From NCBI GenBank assembly GCA_900539505.1, contig UQCL01000008.1:1-51746 (forward strand): 51,746 nt of DNA, written 5' to 3'. A program made the position numbers and the translations under genes. This DNA comes from an uncultured Campylobacter sp. GTDB lineage: Bacteria > Campylobacterota > Campylobacteria > Campylobacterales > Campylobacteraceae. The notes below the pieces were generated by a model. That model made no database searches and was not told the DNA's origin. It worked only from the letters and a program-made list of their open reading frames with translations. Positions 43,488-51,700 of the stretch are shown one piece after another (within the stretch, counting starts at the first letter, position 1; every line of letters begins with the position of its first letter).

Positions 43488-43504
43488 TAACGCTTCTTGC
43501 GAAA

Positions 43505-43930
43505 TTATTTCATCTTGCGGATTTTAGGCTCTTTGCTCTCTACGAGCTCGTAAATTCTAAGCTCGACCTTGACGTCTTTGGGCGCCAAAATTCTAATTTC
43601 GCCGCCGTCGTAGGCGAATGGATGCGTGAGCTCGTAATAGATCCGCTTCTTTTGCTTCTTGCCGTCGCAGAGCATCAGCGTTTGAGCAAGCTCATCGCCG
43701 CCGCTAAACTCGTAATAAAGCCCGTCCGAGCCCTCTTTTTGCTCTATTTTGCCGCCGATCAGATACGCGTCGTTGCAATCGGCTTTGATCTCTTTCGAAA
43801 AGATCGCTTCGACTTTAAATTGCTGCGGCGGCATCTTTGACGGCGTTAGCTGAAAGACGTTTAGCTGCTTTTGCGCCTCGCCGCCGAATAAAAACAGCGG
43901 CAAGAGGAAGAATAAAACGCTTTTTCTCAT
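43505..43930 (-). CDS. eco: Ecotin-like periplasmic serine protease inhibitor
   Basis: 141 residues with a signal peptide (MRKSVLFFLLPLFLFGGEA). The mature part aligns throughout with E. coli ecotin: FQLTP, then VEAIF-KEIKADCN, IGGKIEQKEG, LYYEFSGG, CDGKKQKK, ILAPKDVKVELRIYELVE. The ecotin disulfide is kept as Cys52-Cys88. The reactive-site loop reads QTLMLC where E. coli has STMMAC, so P1 is Leu85 instead of Met. That predicts inhibition of chymotrypsin/elastase-like proteases (neutrophil elastase, cathepsin G), which is inference. RBS TAAGGAG. Starts a possible two-gene unit with the gene at 42978. Confidence 0.92.
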   Translation of the reverse strand: MRKSVLFFLLPLFLFGGEAQKQLNVFQLTPSKMPPQQFKVEAIFSKEIKADCNDAYLIGGKIEQKEGSDGLYYEFSGGDELAQTLMLCDGKKQKKRIYYELTHPFAYDGGEIRILAPKDVKVELRIYELVESKEPKIRKMK

Positions 43931-44014
43931 TTTTTACTCCTTAAAAAGATATTTTTATTTAAAATTTTAGCAAAATTTTCACTCATTAAACTGAAATTTC
44001 AATCGACTTTGTTT

Positions 44015-44728
44015 TTACCTGTAGCAGATAATATTTTTTAGCGCCTCTGCCTCCGGTTTTAACGCCTCGCCCTCGGTTTTTTGCGCGGCGCTCTTTTTGT
44101 TTGCTAAATTTTTACTAGAGCCTTGCGGCGAGGGTTTTTCCTGCAAGTTTAAAGCCTTGACGGCGTCGCGCGAAATTTCCCCCTGCGTTTGCATGGTGGA
44201 AATTTCGCCGCTAACCCCGCCAGACTTGCTCGTGCGGCGGCTTAGCACGCTTTTGACGCTTATCTTTTCGCCTGCGTAAAACGCCTCGCAAAGCCCGCCT
44301 TGCGCCTCATAGTCCGTTACTTTGACGCTGCCTTCTTGAAATTTATAAAATTTCGCCCGTTTCGCTCTGCGTAGCTCCTCCGCCCCGCCCCATACGTCGC
44401 TCTGCGCGTCAAGATCCGCGAGCACAAATGCGCCGTCTGCCGCCTTATACATATTGCCGAGCCTTATCGGTATGCGTTCGCCGCTCTTTTTGGTAAGCAC
44501 GAAGCCGATCTTTTCGCCATCTTTTGGGTGCGGGTGGAACTGTTTGGAGAAAAACGCCGTGAAAAATGCGACCTCCTTGATCTCGCCGTCGGTGCCTAGG
44601 TATCTCGTCCAGTTGTCTTCGGGCACGTCGATTTCGGCGACGTCTCGTCCGTCCTTTGCGCCGCATTTTAAGCCCGCGCAGCCGCTAAGCGCTAATGCTG
44701 CAAGCGCGGCTAGAAATAGGTTTTTCAT
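44015..44728 (-). CDS. Lipoprotein of unknown function
   Basis: 237 residues with lipobox LALSGC (Cys18). The N-terminal two thirds include VPEDNWTRYLGTDGEIKEVAFF and GFVLTKKSGERIPIRLG, likely a beta domain. The last 70 residues are a low-complexity tail (EISRDAVKALNLQEKPS, KKSAAQKTEGEALKPEAE). Family not recognised. RBS GAAGGG. It is separated from the next upstream gene by 63 bp. Confidence 0.78.
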   Translation of the reverse strand: MKNLFLAALAALALSGCAGLKCGAKDGRDVAEIDVPEDNWTRYLGTDGEIKEVAFFTAFFSKQFHPHPKDGEKIGFVLTKKSGERIPIRLGNMYKAADGAFVLADLDAQSDVWGGAEELRRAKRAKFYKFQEGSVKVTDYEAQGGLCEAFYAGEKISVKSVLSRRTSKSGGVSGEISTMQTQGEISRDAVKALNLQEKPSPQGSSKNLANKKSAAQKTEGEALKPEAEALKNIICYR

Positions 44729-44791
44729 ATTTTCCCTTCAAATAAATTTTGGCTCAAAGCAGGGCGCTCAGGCACGTAAATCCGTAGGGCA

Positions 44792-45157
44792 TTATTTTAG
44801 GCTCGCGGGATAGCCGCTAAATTTTTCGATCCAGCCGTCCTCGCCGTAGAGCTCGCCGCAAAGCCCGTCCGAGAGCTCGGCTAGATTTTCGCCCGCCTCG
44901 TCCACAAGCCGCCAGCGCTCGCTTTGCTCGAAAAAGCTTAGCGTCTCATGCAGGACGTGATCGGTAAGATGCGCGCAAAGCGTCCTTAGCGCCTCCCTTT
45001 GCTGCGGCGAAAACTCCGCTATCAATGCATACAGCCGCTCGCACCGCGCGCCTTTCATCCGCCCGCTTACGACCCCGTCCAACCACGCCAGCGACCCGTC
45101 CCTGAGCTGCCGCACATATTCCCGCCCGAAACTCTGCAAGCTATCCGTTTCTACCAT
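44792..45157 (-). CDS. Small helical protein of unknown function
   Basis: 121 residues from ATG 45157, chosen because AGGAGG lies five bases before it; an ATG five codons earlier contains that RBS and is less likely. No signal peptide. Sequence SLAWLDGVVSGRMKGARCERLYALIAEF is helical; the C-terminus (LSDGLCGELYGEDGWIEKFSGYP) is acidic. Its size and its neighbours resemble immunity or accessory proteins, but nothing specific can be named. Confidence 0.7.
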   Translation of the reverse strand: MVETDSLQSFGREYVRQLRDGSLAWLDGVVSGRMKGARCERLYALIAEFSPQQREALRTLCAHLTDHVLHETLSFFEQSERWRLVDEAGENLAELSDGLCGELYGEDGWIEKFSGYPASLK

Positions 45158-45525
45158 TTTGTCCTCCTGCATTTAAATTTTAAAATTTTTGGTACCTCGC
45201 CTAAATTTAGATCGAAATTTACTTCCTAAGCCCGTTTAAGCTTTTTGCGTCCTAAATACGGCGCGCCGCATTCAACTTTTATAAAATTCTACTTAGCGAG
45301 CGCCGTTTTTTATCGTTTGCGCTGCTGTTTTACCGCGCCGCAAAATTCGCGCTGCACCTCAAAGCCCAGCGCCGTTTAAATTTTAAAATCCGAAAGCTCG
45401 CGACCGAAATTTTAAAATTTAAGGCTCGATGAAATGCGTTTCGGCGCGATGGTATGCGCCGCTTGAAACTTTAAATTTTAAAAACTCGTACTTCGCCTCA
45501 AAGCCCGCTAGCGGGACTAAATTTA
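45158..45525. other. Repeat-rich spacer
   Basis: Four TTTAAATTTTAAAA-type words at about 45173, 45378, 45408 and 45471; no gene recognised. Confidence 0.55.
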
Positions 45526-45873
45526 TCAAGCCGATGTCGCCCAGATGCGTAAAAATCGCTGTCCGCTCGCCTCAAACGAGCACTCCTGCCAGTCCCAGTC
45601 GTTTTCGCCGCCCATTGCAAAATTTTGAGGCTCGTCCGATAGAGCCGCCGCGCTCAAAGCAACCGTTATACGCTCTTTCATAAAATCATCGGGCTCGCAG
45701 GGCGTAAATTTTTCAAATTTTATCTCGTAAAGGGAAGCGAGCCCAAAGTCCGCGCGCACGAGCTTGCCGCACTGCTGCGCGAACTCCGCCGCGCTATATT
45801 CGTGCTTTGGGGCGTAGTACCAAACCTCCAGCTCCTCGATGCTCTCGCCCCTAAATTTTATGGATTTTATCAT
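45526..45873 (-). CDS. Small protein of unknown function
   Basis: 115 residues, no signal peptide. Sequence SIKFRGESIEELEVWYYAP, LYEIKFEKFTPCEPDDFMKERITV and NDWDWQECSFEASGQRFLRIWA is aromatic-rich and likely beta-sheet. The RBS is weak (AGAGAGTCAGG). Acidic, soluble. Possibly related in style to its neighbours; family not recognised. Confidence 0.65.
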   Translation of the reverse strand: MIKSIKFRGESIEELEVWYYAPKHEYSAAEFAQQCGKLVRADFGLASLYEIKFEKFTPCEPDDFMKERITVALSAAALSDEPQNFAMGGENDWDWQECSFEASGQRFLRIWATSA

Positions 45874-46033
45874 CCTGACTCTCTTTTTGCTCGTCGCGGC
45901 GGTTTAAATTTCGTCGCTTAAATTTCACTTGCACTCATGCGGCGCAGGTTTTGCACGCAAGATCAAACTTTCGCTATTCGGCGCAAGCGCGCTGCGCGGG
46001 CAAATTTTAAATTTAATCCGCCGTGCTTTAAAT

Positions 46034-46585
46034 TCAGACGCCGAAGTCCGCCCGCATCCCCTCTTTGCCTTTCGGCGTAAAATAGCAAACGACGTAGCAG
46101 AGCATTCGGTCCTTGCAGTCGTATTTGGCTTCGAGGCCACGGGTAATGCGCGCAAATTCCTGCGGCGGCTTGTCCTCAAAGGCGCCTCGCAGCTCCTCTG
46201 CGGCGATATGTCGCGGACTAAGAAGCAGATACGCCGCGCCGCCGTCCTCATCCTCGCTTATCGTGCGTAAAATTTCACCGCTCGCGCTAACCTGCCAGTG
46301 TTCCTTGCCGTCCCACTCGCGCAGGCTTAAAACCGTAGTGCCGCCGTCAGCGTCCAAAGCCTTTTCGTTTGGAATTTGAGCGCGTAAGGCGCCTTCATTT
46401 AAGCTCTCCTCGCTCGCGACCTCGATAAAAACGTCCGTGCCGAGCAGATAGCCGGTCCGCTCAAACTCGCTTTCGTACTCCCAGCCGTCAAATTTAGCGG
46501 CAAATTCGCGCACCCGCTCGTCCGCTTCGCAGCCGAACATCATCGCGTCGCTATCTGAAATTTTAACGATATAAGGCTCGTTCAT
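46034..46585 (-). CDS. Soluble protein of unknown function
   Basis: 183 residues from ATG 46585, preferred over a TTG four codons earlier because GGAAAATCC lies just before it. Acidic, no signal peptide. Contains ISDSDAMMFGCEADERVREF, GTTVLSLREWDGKEHWQVSA and YDCKDRMLCYVVCYFTPKGK near the end (the Cys-rich region). It is only 15 bp downstream of the Trp-repeat gene that ends at 46601, so it may be co-transcribed with it. Family not recognised. Confidence 0.7.
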   Translation of the reverse strand: MNEPYIVKISDSDAMMFGCEADERVREFAAKFDGWEYESEFERTGYLLGTDVFIEVASEESLNEGALRAQIPNEKALDADGGTTVLSLREWDGKEHWQVSASGEILRTISEDEDGGAAYLLLSPRHIAAEELRGAFEDKPPQEFARITRGLEAKYDCKDRMLCYVVCYFTPKGKEGMRADFGV

Positions 46586-46600
46586 AGGATTTTCCAAATT

Positions 46601-48028
46601 TTATTGCGGCTCGCATTTTCCGTAAAACCACTCGCGAGTTTCGTTTAGCTTAAACTCGCCGTCCTTTAGAAAATACTGCTTGCTGCTTTTGATCACGTTT
46701 TTGCCCGTGGCTATGTAGTCGCCGATGAAGCCGCGATCCAGGACGTCACGCGCTAAAATTTCAGGCTCAAAGACGTTTTGCGTCCTTTGCGTCTCGCGCC
46801 ATTTGCCGCTCTCATCAGGCTCGCGCAGGATGATGGAGATGTTGTTACCCGCTTCGTCGTAGTCGTAGATATACTCGTACTGCTTGCCATCGGAGGCCGT
46901 GCGATTTTTTATCACGTTGCCGCGCGCGTCGTAGCTAAACTCGTTTTCAAACACGACCTCCCAGCGCTGCAGCTCCTCGCGCCAAAGCACGGTTTGCTCG
47001 CGTAGAGGCCTGCTTTCCTCGGTCTCCTCGTGCACGTTTTTGTAGTACTCCCTCCACTCGTTTTTTGCGGCGTCCCAGCGCGATCTTAGCTCGCTAAAGC
47101 GCCTATACTTAGGCTCGATCTTGCGCAAGATCTTTTCATCGCGCTGCCATGTGTCGTCGCGCCACACAAAATTTATCTCGCTGCGCGTCCCGTCCGCAGC
47201 CGTAAAGACGGTACGTTTTGTAAGCGGCACCCATTTGCCGCGCCACGCGTAGCCTTCGGAGCCTGCGTAAACGTCGCAGTTGTAGTGATATATTGATTTT
47301 TCGTAGGGCATCCATTTTTTCGCTTTGGCGTTCCATTCATAGGTCGCTACGAAATTGTTTCTGTCGCTTTCATCGACAATCCTTTTTGTAAGGTGCGTCG
47401 GCGTCCATCTGCCCTTTTTTAACGTGAAATTTTGCAAAATTTCCGTTTTGCCCTCGCGCTTTTCGACGGCTTTTTCACCCTCGTATGGCTTGCCGTCCTT
47501 TTGCAGACTAAAATAAATTTTCGAGCCGTCCTTTGCGATCTCCTGCTTGCTTATCGCCGTTTCACGAAATTTGTTTGTATTTGCGTCCCAGTCGTATTCG
47601 ACATTTTCGATCTCGCGCTCGCCGCTTTCGTCAAATTTGCTAAAGCTTTTCGATACGGACGCTCCCTCTTCGCTGCTTTTTTTGTAGATTTTTTCTAGGC
47701 GGCGGGTTTTGGCGTCATAGTTTTGGCTAACTTCATATTCGTAGCGCGGCGCGGCTCCGCCCTCTGTTTTATATCTTGTCTTTTGCAGACAAATTTTATC
47801 CGCAGCCGCGTGTTTCGCCGCCGTCTCGGTCGCGCCCGCAGGCACCGCGAGAACTAACGTCGCCGCTAAAATAGAGCCTGCCAAAACTGCCGCTCGCACT
47901 CGAAGCTTGTCTGCCAAAACTGCCGTCTGCGCGCCAAAAGCGCCCGCCGAAATAATCGCTCGCGCCTTTAAATTTAGCGCCGCAAAATTTGCCGCACCTT
48001 CGTGTGAAATTTTAAAAATACCTCTCAT
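46601..48028 (-). CDS. Secreted Trp/Tyr-repeat protein, paralogue of the gene at 48210
   Basis: 475 residues with an unusually long N-terminal region before a hydrophobic segment (AAVLAGSILAATLVLAVPAGATE, about 46-68), probably a signal sequence. The rest is built from 30-40-residue units with the theme (Y/F)-x-W-(N/D)-x-x-x-x-x-W (YDWDANTNKFRE, YEWNAKAKKWMPYE, FVWRDDTWQRDE, VLWREELQRWEV). It ends with RHS-like FSYDARGNVIKN and YDYDEAGNNISI. Likely a beta-hairpin solenoid outside the cytoplasm; role unknown. RBS AAAAGGAGCGG supports this start. Confidence 0.78.
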   Translation of the reverse strand: MRGIFKISHEGAANFAALNLKARAIISAGAFGAQTAVLADKLRVRAAVLAGSILAATLVLAVPAGATETAAKHAAADKICLQKTRYKTEGGAAPRYEYEVSQNYDAKTRRLEKIYKKSSEEGASVSKSFSKFDESGEREIENVEYDWDANTNKFRETAISKQEIAKDGSKIYFSLQKDGKPYEGEKAVEKREGKTEILQNFTLKKGRWTPTHLTKRIVDESDRNNFVATYEWNAKAKKWMPYEKSIYHYNCDVYAGSEGYAWRGKWVPLTKRTVFTAADGTRSEINFVWRDDTWQRDEKILRKIEPKYRRFSELRSRWDAAKNEWREYYKNVHEETEESRPLREQTVLWREELQRWEVVFENEFSYDARGNVIKNRTASDGKQYEYIYDYDEAGNNISIILREPDESGKWRETQRTQNVFEPEILARDVLDRGFIGDYIATGKNVIKSSKQYFLKDGEFKLNETREWFYGKCEPQ

Positions 48029-48209
48029 GACCGCTCCTTTTATTGTCTAAATTTTAATCCATGCTATGTCCGCTAAATTTAACCGCATAGTTCGCACAAC
48101 GCCGCGCCCGCATAAATAGCTCTGCGCCCTTTAAATTTAACCGCAGCACTCGCGTAAGGCCGCGCAGGTAAAATTTAGCCGCGAATTTTTACCGACGCAT
48201 CTTCAAACG

Positions 48210-49445
48210 CTACTTTATCTTTTTATATTTCCACGTCTGCTCCGTTATGAGCTCAGATTTGCCGTCTTTAATCTTAAATTCCTTAAAGCTCGTTATCGCG
48301 TAGATACTAGGCATCTCAAACATCATCAGCGCGGCTCCGTATCCCACGCTATCTGCCGGGATTTGGGTATCGTAAGTAGCCTCCGAGCGCCCGGTTTGCA
48401 CCCATTTGCCGCTCGCATCAAGCTTGTAGATATCCATCGCCGTATTGCTGCCGCGCTTGTCGTAGCTATAGACGTATTTGTTGCTGCTGGAATTTGATTC
48501 GTGGCTTTGCACGAGCGGGCGCTCGCCCGATTTGTCGTAAATTTCGCCGTTTGAGTAGCTTTTGACCCAATCTTTAAGCTGCTCATCCCACAGATACGAG
48601 GTCATATTAAGATCCGCACCCTTCTTGATAGCGGTCTGTTTGCTCATATTATCCCACGCGCCCTTCTTGTCGTTCCAGATGAAGCTCGTAACGATCCCCT
48701 CGCCCTTCGCGGCATCAAGCTCGTGCTTACTCATCGTCGCGTTTTGCCACGCGCCGTCCTTAAAGGTGCTGCGAATCTGCTCGTAGCTGCCGTTTCGATC
48801 GCCGTTAAGCATCTCTCGCTCGCTGTTTTGCCACGCGCCGTTTACAAACTCGTAGCTCACGTATCCGCTCATCTCTCCTAGGCTGTCGTAGAAAATTTCG
48901 GTCTTATCTTTGGGCTGCCAGCTCTTGCCGTCCCATTTGAAGCTTATCGTAAGCTCCTCCTTACCCCACGCGTTTTTTACGGATCTGTTCATGCTCTCTT
49001 TACGCCATTTGCCCTTTGCGAGCTTATATCGCACATCCTGCGTCGCGTTACCGTCGTAGCTGGAGACGGTTTTGCTCGCATTGCGCGTGCCGTCATCCGC
49101 TATCGAATTGCTCTCGCGCGTCGTGACGCCGTCTTTGACGCTTTCCGTGTAGTCTTCTATTTTTTTCCACTTGCCGCTTTTAAGATCGAGGTTAAATACT
49201 TCAAATTTAACCATGTCCCCCTTTTCGTCAAAGTAGCTGATCTCTTTGTAGCTAGAGCCTAGGCCGTCCGAGGAGTTCGTATCTCTTACCTGCTCTAGCT
49301 TGCGCGCCGCCGCGTCGTAGCTTAGATACGTGCTTTCCTTGCGCTGCCCGAGTGAGCCGTAGCTCATGCTTTGCACCATATACTCATACTCCTTGGCAAA
49401 CGCCGCCGCACAGAGCAGTGCAAGTATCGTAGCGAGCTTTTTCAT
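48210..49445 (-). CDS. Secreted Trp/Tyr-repeat protein, paralogue of the gene at 46601
   Basis: 411 residues with a signal peptide (MKKLATILALLCAAAFAKE). The same repeat theme recurs about eight times (ISFKWDGKSWQPKD, YEFVNGAWQNSERE, STFKDGAWQNATM, FIWNDKKGAWDNMS, YLWDEQLKDWVKS). The last 90 residues align with the paralogue (YSYDKRGSNTAMDIYKLDASGKWVQTGRS with YDYDEAGNNISIILREPDESGKWRETQRT). It ends in a Trp-containing EQTWKYKK. Family not recognised. RBS AAGGAGAGAGG. Confidence 0.8.
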   Translation of the reverse strand: MKKLATILALLCAAAFAKEYEYMVQSMSYGSLGQRKESTYLSYDAAARKLEQVRDTNSSDGLGSSYKEISYFDEKGDMVKFEVFNLDLKSGKWKKIEDYTESVKDGVTTRESNSIADDGTRNASKTVSSYDGNATQDVRYKLAKGKWRKESMNRSVKNAWGKEELTISFKWDGKSWQPKDKTEIFYDSLGEMSGYVSYEFVNGAWQNSEREMLNGDRNGSYEQIRSTFKDGAWQNATMSKHELDAAKGEGIVTSFIWNDKKGAWDNMSKQTAIKKGADLNMTSYLWDEQLKDWVKSYSNGEIYDKSGERPLVQSHESNSSSNKYVYSYDKRGSNTAMDIYKLDASGKWVQTGRSEATYDTQIPADSVGYGAALMMFEMPSIYAITSFKEFKIKDGKSELITEQTWKYKKIK

Positions 49446-49858
49446 CCTCTCTCCTTGGAAAAAATTTTGATAATTATATAATGTTCGTATATAAAAACGG
49501 ATAAAATTTCGCCGTGCGGCTAAATTTAAAAAACTTCGATTTTTAGGCGGTAGTGGTGAAATTTTACGTCGCTAAACTGCTGGAATTTTAGTAATATTTT
49601 GATCTGATTTTGCGTTAGTTGTCGATAGAATTTATGCGAAATAGAATTGCGTGCGAGCTTCTGCTAAATTTTAAACAGATCTAGGCTTGATTTATATCAA
49701 AGCTTCACTGCGTGCCGTTAGCGATAAAATTCTACGTCATAAAATTTTAAATTCACGCGCAGATCCGTTTGAGGAGATAAAAATGCAACACTAAATTTTT
49801 GGTAGCTAAAAATTTCAAATAATGCCGATTTTTCAAAAGTGCCGCTGGTTAGGCGATA
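49446..49858. other. Spacer with a cryptic start site
   Basis: AATTTTA-type words throughout. GAGGAGATAAAA before ATG at 49783 on the plus strand is a near-perfect ribosome binding site, but the frame is only Met-Gln-His-stop (49783-49794). This may be the head of a lost gene. Confidence 0.45.
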
Positions 49859-50569
49859 CTAATCGCAGAAGCGCTTATCCGCGTTATTTGCTTTGCGCTT
49901 GGCTAGGAAGTCCGCCTTTTTAGCGGGGTCTGCGAAAAACTCGTCCTGCCTAAGTAGCGCGGCGTCCATTTTGTCCTCGGCTGCCTTGAGCGCGGTGGCG
50001 CGATCTGCGAAGCGAGACGGAAATTTCTCATCAAATATCGCTTTATACGGGTGCGCCTTGACCCAGTCCCTAGCGCGTGCCGCCGCATCGCGCTGTTTAG
50101 CGAGATCGCAGAATGCGTATGGATTTACCACGTTGCCGACGAGCTGTAAAAACGCCGCGTTCGCGGACTCGGTCTCACGAAATATCTCGTCCTTGATGTC
50201 GATGACGTGAGCGAAGGTTAGGAATCGATTTTTGCCCGCGTAGAACCAAAATACCGCGTCGTCCTTAAGCCCCAGATCATAAGCACGTGCAGCGACAGTC
50301 ATTAGCGTAGTCGGAGCGACCATGTCCGGGGCGTCCTCGATGATTTTGATCGCCTTTTTTAGGCTCGGCACGTCGTTTTTCATCAACAGATCGTCGATCG
50401 GCTCGTAAACATGCACGTATTCGGGCTTGCCCTCCTTAGCCGAATAAAACGGCGAAACATAGATGTCGATCGAAGTGATTTTCTCTACCTTGTCCTCGCT
50501 ACTCTCGCCTTGGGCGCTCAAAGTCGCAGCCGCCGCCGCACAGAGCAGTAGTGAACGAATTTTTTTCAT
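49859..50569 (-). CDS. Secreted helical protein of unknown function
   Basis: 236 residues with a signal peptide (MKKIRSLLLCAAAAATLSAQ). The mature part has DIYVSPFYSAKEGKPEYVHVYEP, then helical pairs (KAIKIIEDAPDMVAPTTLMTVAARAYDLGLKDDAVFWFYAGKNR) in a TPR-like style, and a charged C-terminus ending RFCD. Two cysteines (CDLAKQR and RFCD) could pair. RBS AAGGAGAG. Family not recognised; probably periplasmic. Confidence 0.75.
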   Translation of the reverse strand: MKKIRSLLLCAAAAATLSAQGESSEDKVEKITSIDIYVSPFYSAKEGKPEYVHVYEPIDDLLMKNDVPSLKKAIKIIEDAPDMVAPTTLMTVAARAYDLGLKDDAVFWFYAGKNRFLTFAHVIDIKDEIFRETESANAAFLQLVGNVVNPYAFCDLAKQRDAAARARDWVKAHPYKAIFDEKFPSRFADRATALKAAEDKMDAALLRQDEFFADPAKKADFLAKRKANNADKRFCD

Positions 50570-50842
50570 GGTCTCTCCTTCGGTTAAATTTTTATAAGTT
50601 TCCTCGTAATTATACCTTGAAATTTAAGAGCGCAAGCTTGATTTTTAACGAATATATTTTTGCTGAATTTTAATTTTTGCGGCGGCTCTATTTTCTTTTG
50701 ATTCGGCTTCAGCGTGACGCTTTGGGCGGCTAAATTTAACGCCGCTAGTCGTAAAATTTAGCTCATAATTTAGATCGCATAAAATCGCTCAAAGCGCTTA
50801 CTAAAATTTTAAAATTTCGCCCTTTTAAGCATAGTATGCTAG

Positions 50843-50992
50843 TCATTTATCGCTGAATGCGGCTATAAACTGGTCGTGGTGCGCCGTGCGGTATCGAACA
50901 AGAAAATTTGCCAGTCCGCGGTGAGCCATGAAATCAAGGGCATAAATGTTCGCGTGCTGGTTCTTAATCCGCGCGAAATAAAAGTCGCCGCC
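50843..50992 (-). pseudogene. Possible 3' remnant of a gene
   Basis: A 49-codon open stretch ending in TGA (50843-50845), with a stop directly upstream at 50993 and no start codon or RBS. The translation (GGDFYFARIKNQHANIYAL, DFMAHRGLANFLVRYR, ending FIAAFSDK) looks like ordinary protein and its codons are GC-rich like core genes. It ends abruptly where the AT-rich region begins. Not identified; it could be the tail of a gene truncated by insertion or deletion. Confidence 0.4.
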
Positions 50993-51214
50993 TTAATGGA
51001 GTAATATATCACAGTCCCTAAATATTCATTGAGCAGCAATTACAGACAAATACACACTCATACTCGTAGGACTTTTGATTCGCTTTGTAATAGACTGCAC
51101 AAAAAACTTCTTATAATATGAATTTTATAAAAGTTTATTTACCTCTATCGCTTTTGCTATAAAGCACATAGTGATTTGTAGAAATGCACAACTAATCGCT
51201 AGTAACTTAGTTAG
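50993..51214. other. AT-rich spacer downstream of the last gene
   Basis: Much more AT-rich than the rest of the contig and without the GC-rich words; no gene recognised. Confidence 0.5.
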
Positions 51215-51694
51215 TTATAATGCCAGCTTCAATTCTTTTACTCTCTTTTCAGCATATTCTTTTAATATAAGCGATAATGCTATAAGATTTTTATGCTTAA
51301 CATACCCTGGAGGTAGAGTATTGTTAAAGCAATTTTCGTATAATAACTTATCTAGCTCTTTTGTGTCTGCAATGGCTTGAAATGTTTTTTCTCTATGGTT
51401 TATTACTACTATTCGTCTTTTTGAGAATTTTATATAATCATTAATAAATTTTTTATCTCCGCTTAGGAAAAATCCAACACCAAAATCAGCTTTTTCGTTT
51501 TTAAACAGTTCAATATACTGAATCCCATAAAAACAAAATATATCCCAAGCTTTATTTTTGGCTTCCTGAAAAATTTTATCTAAGTTCCACTGTCTTATAT
51601 CAAAATTCATAAATTCTGTCATTTTGGAGTTATCCTTAAAATACTCATAAGCGAAATTTAATACTTCTAAAAAAATAGGTCCAGATTTTCTCAT
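51215..51694 (-). CDS. AT-rich gene of unknown function, possibly 5'-partial
   Basis: 159 residues from ATG 51694 (MRKSGPIFLEVLNFAYEYFK). The open frame continues into the adapter as M-Y-K-R-Q, an artefact of the Tn5 mosaic end. Only six genomic bases lie before the ATG, so the true start could be upstream of the contig edge. Soluble, Lys/Ile/Asn-rich, with IFCFYGIQYIELFKNEKADFG and PPGYVKHKNLIALSLILKEY. Composition differs from the core genome, which suggests transfer. Family not recognised. Confidence 0.65.
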   Translation of the reverse strand: MRKSGPIFLEVLNFAYEYFKDNSKMTEFMNFDIRQWNLDKIFQEAKNKAWDIFCFYGIQYIELFKNEKADFGVGFFLSGDKKFINDYIKFSKRRIVVINHREKTFQAIADTKELDKLLYENCFNNTLPPGYVKHKNLIALSLILKEYAEKRVKELKLAL

Positions 51695-51700
51695 TATTTT

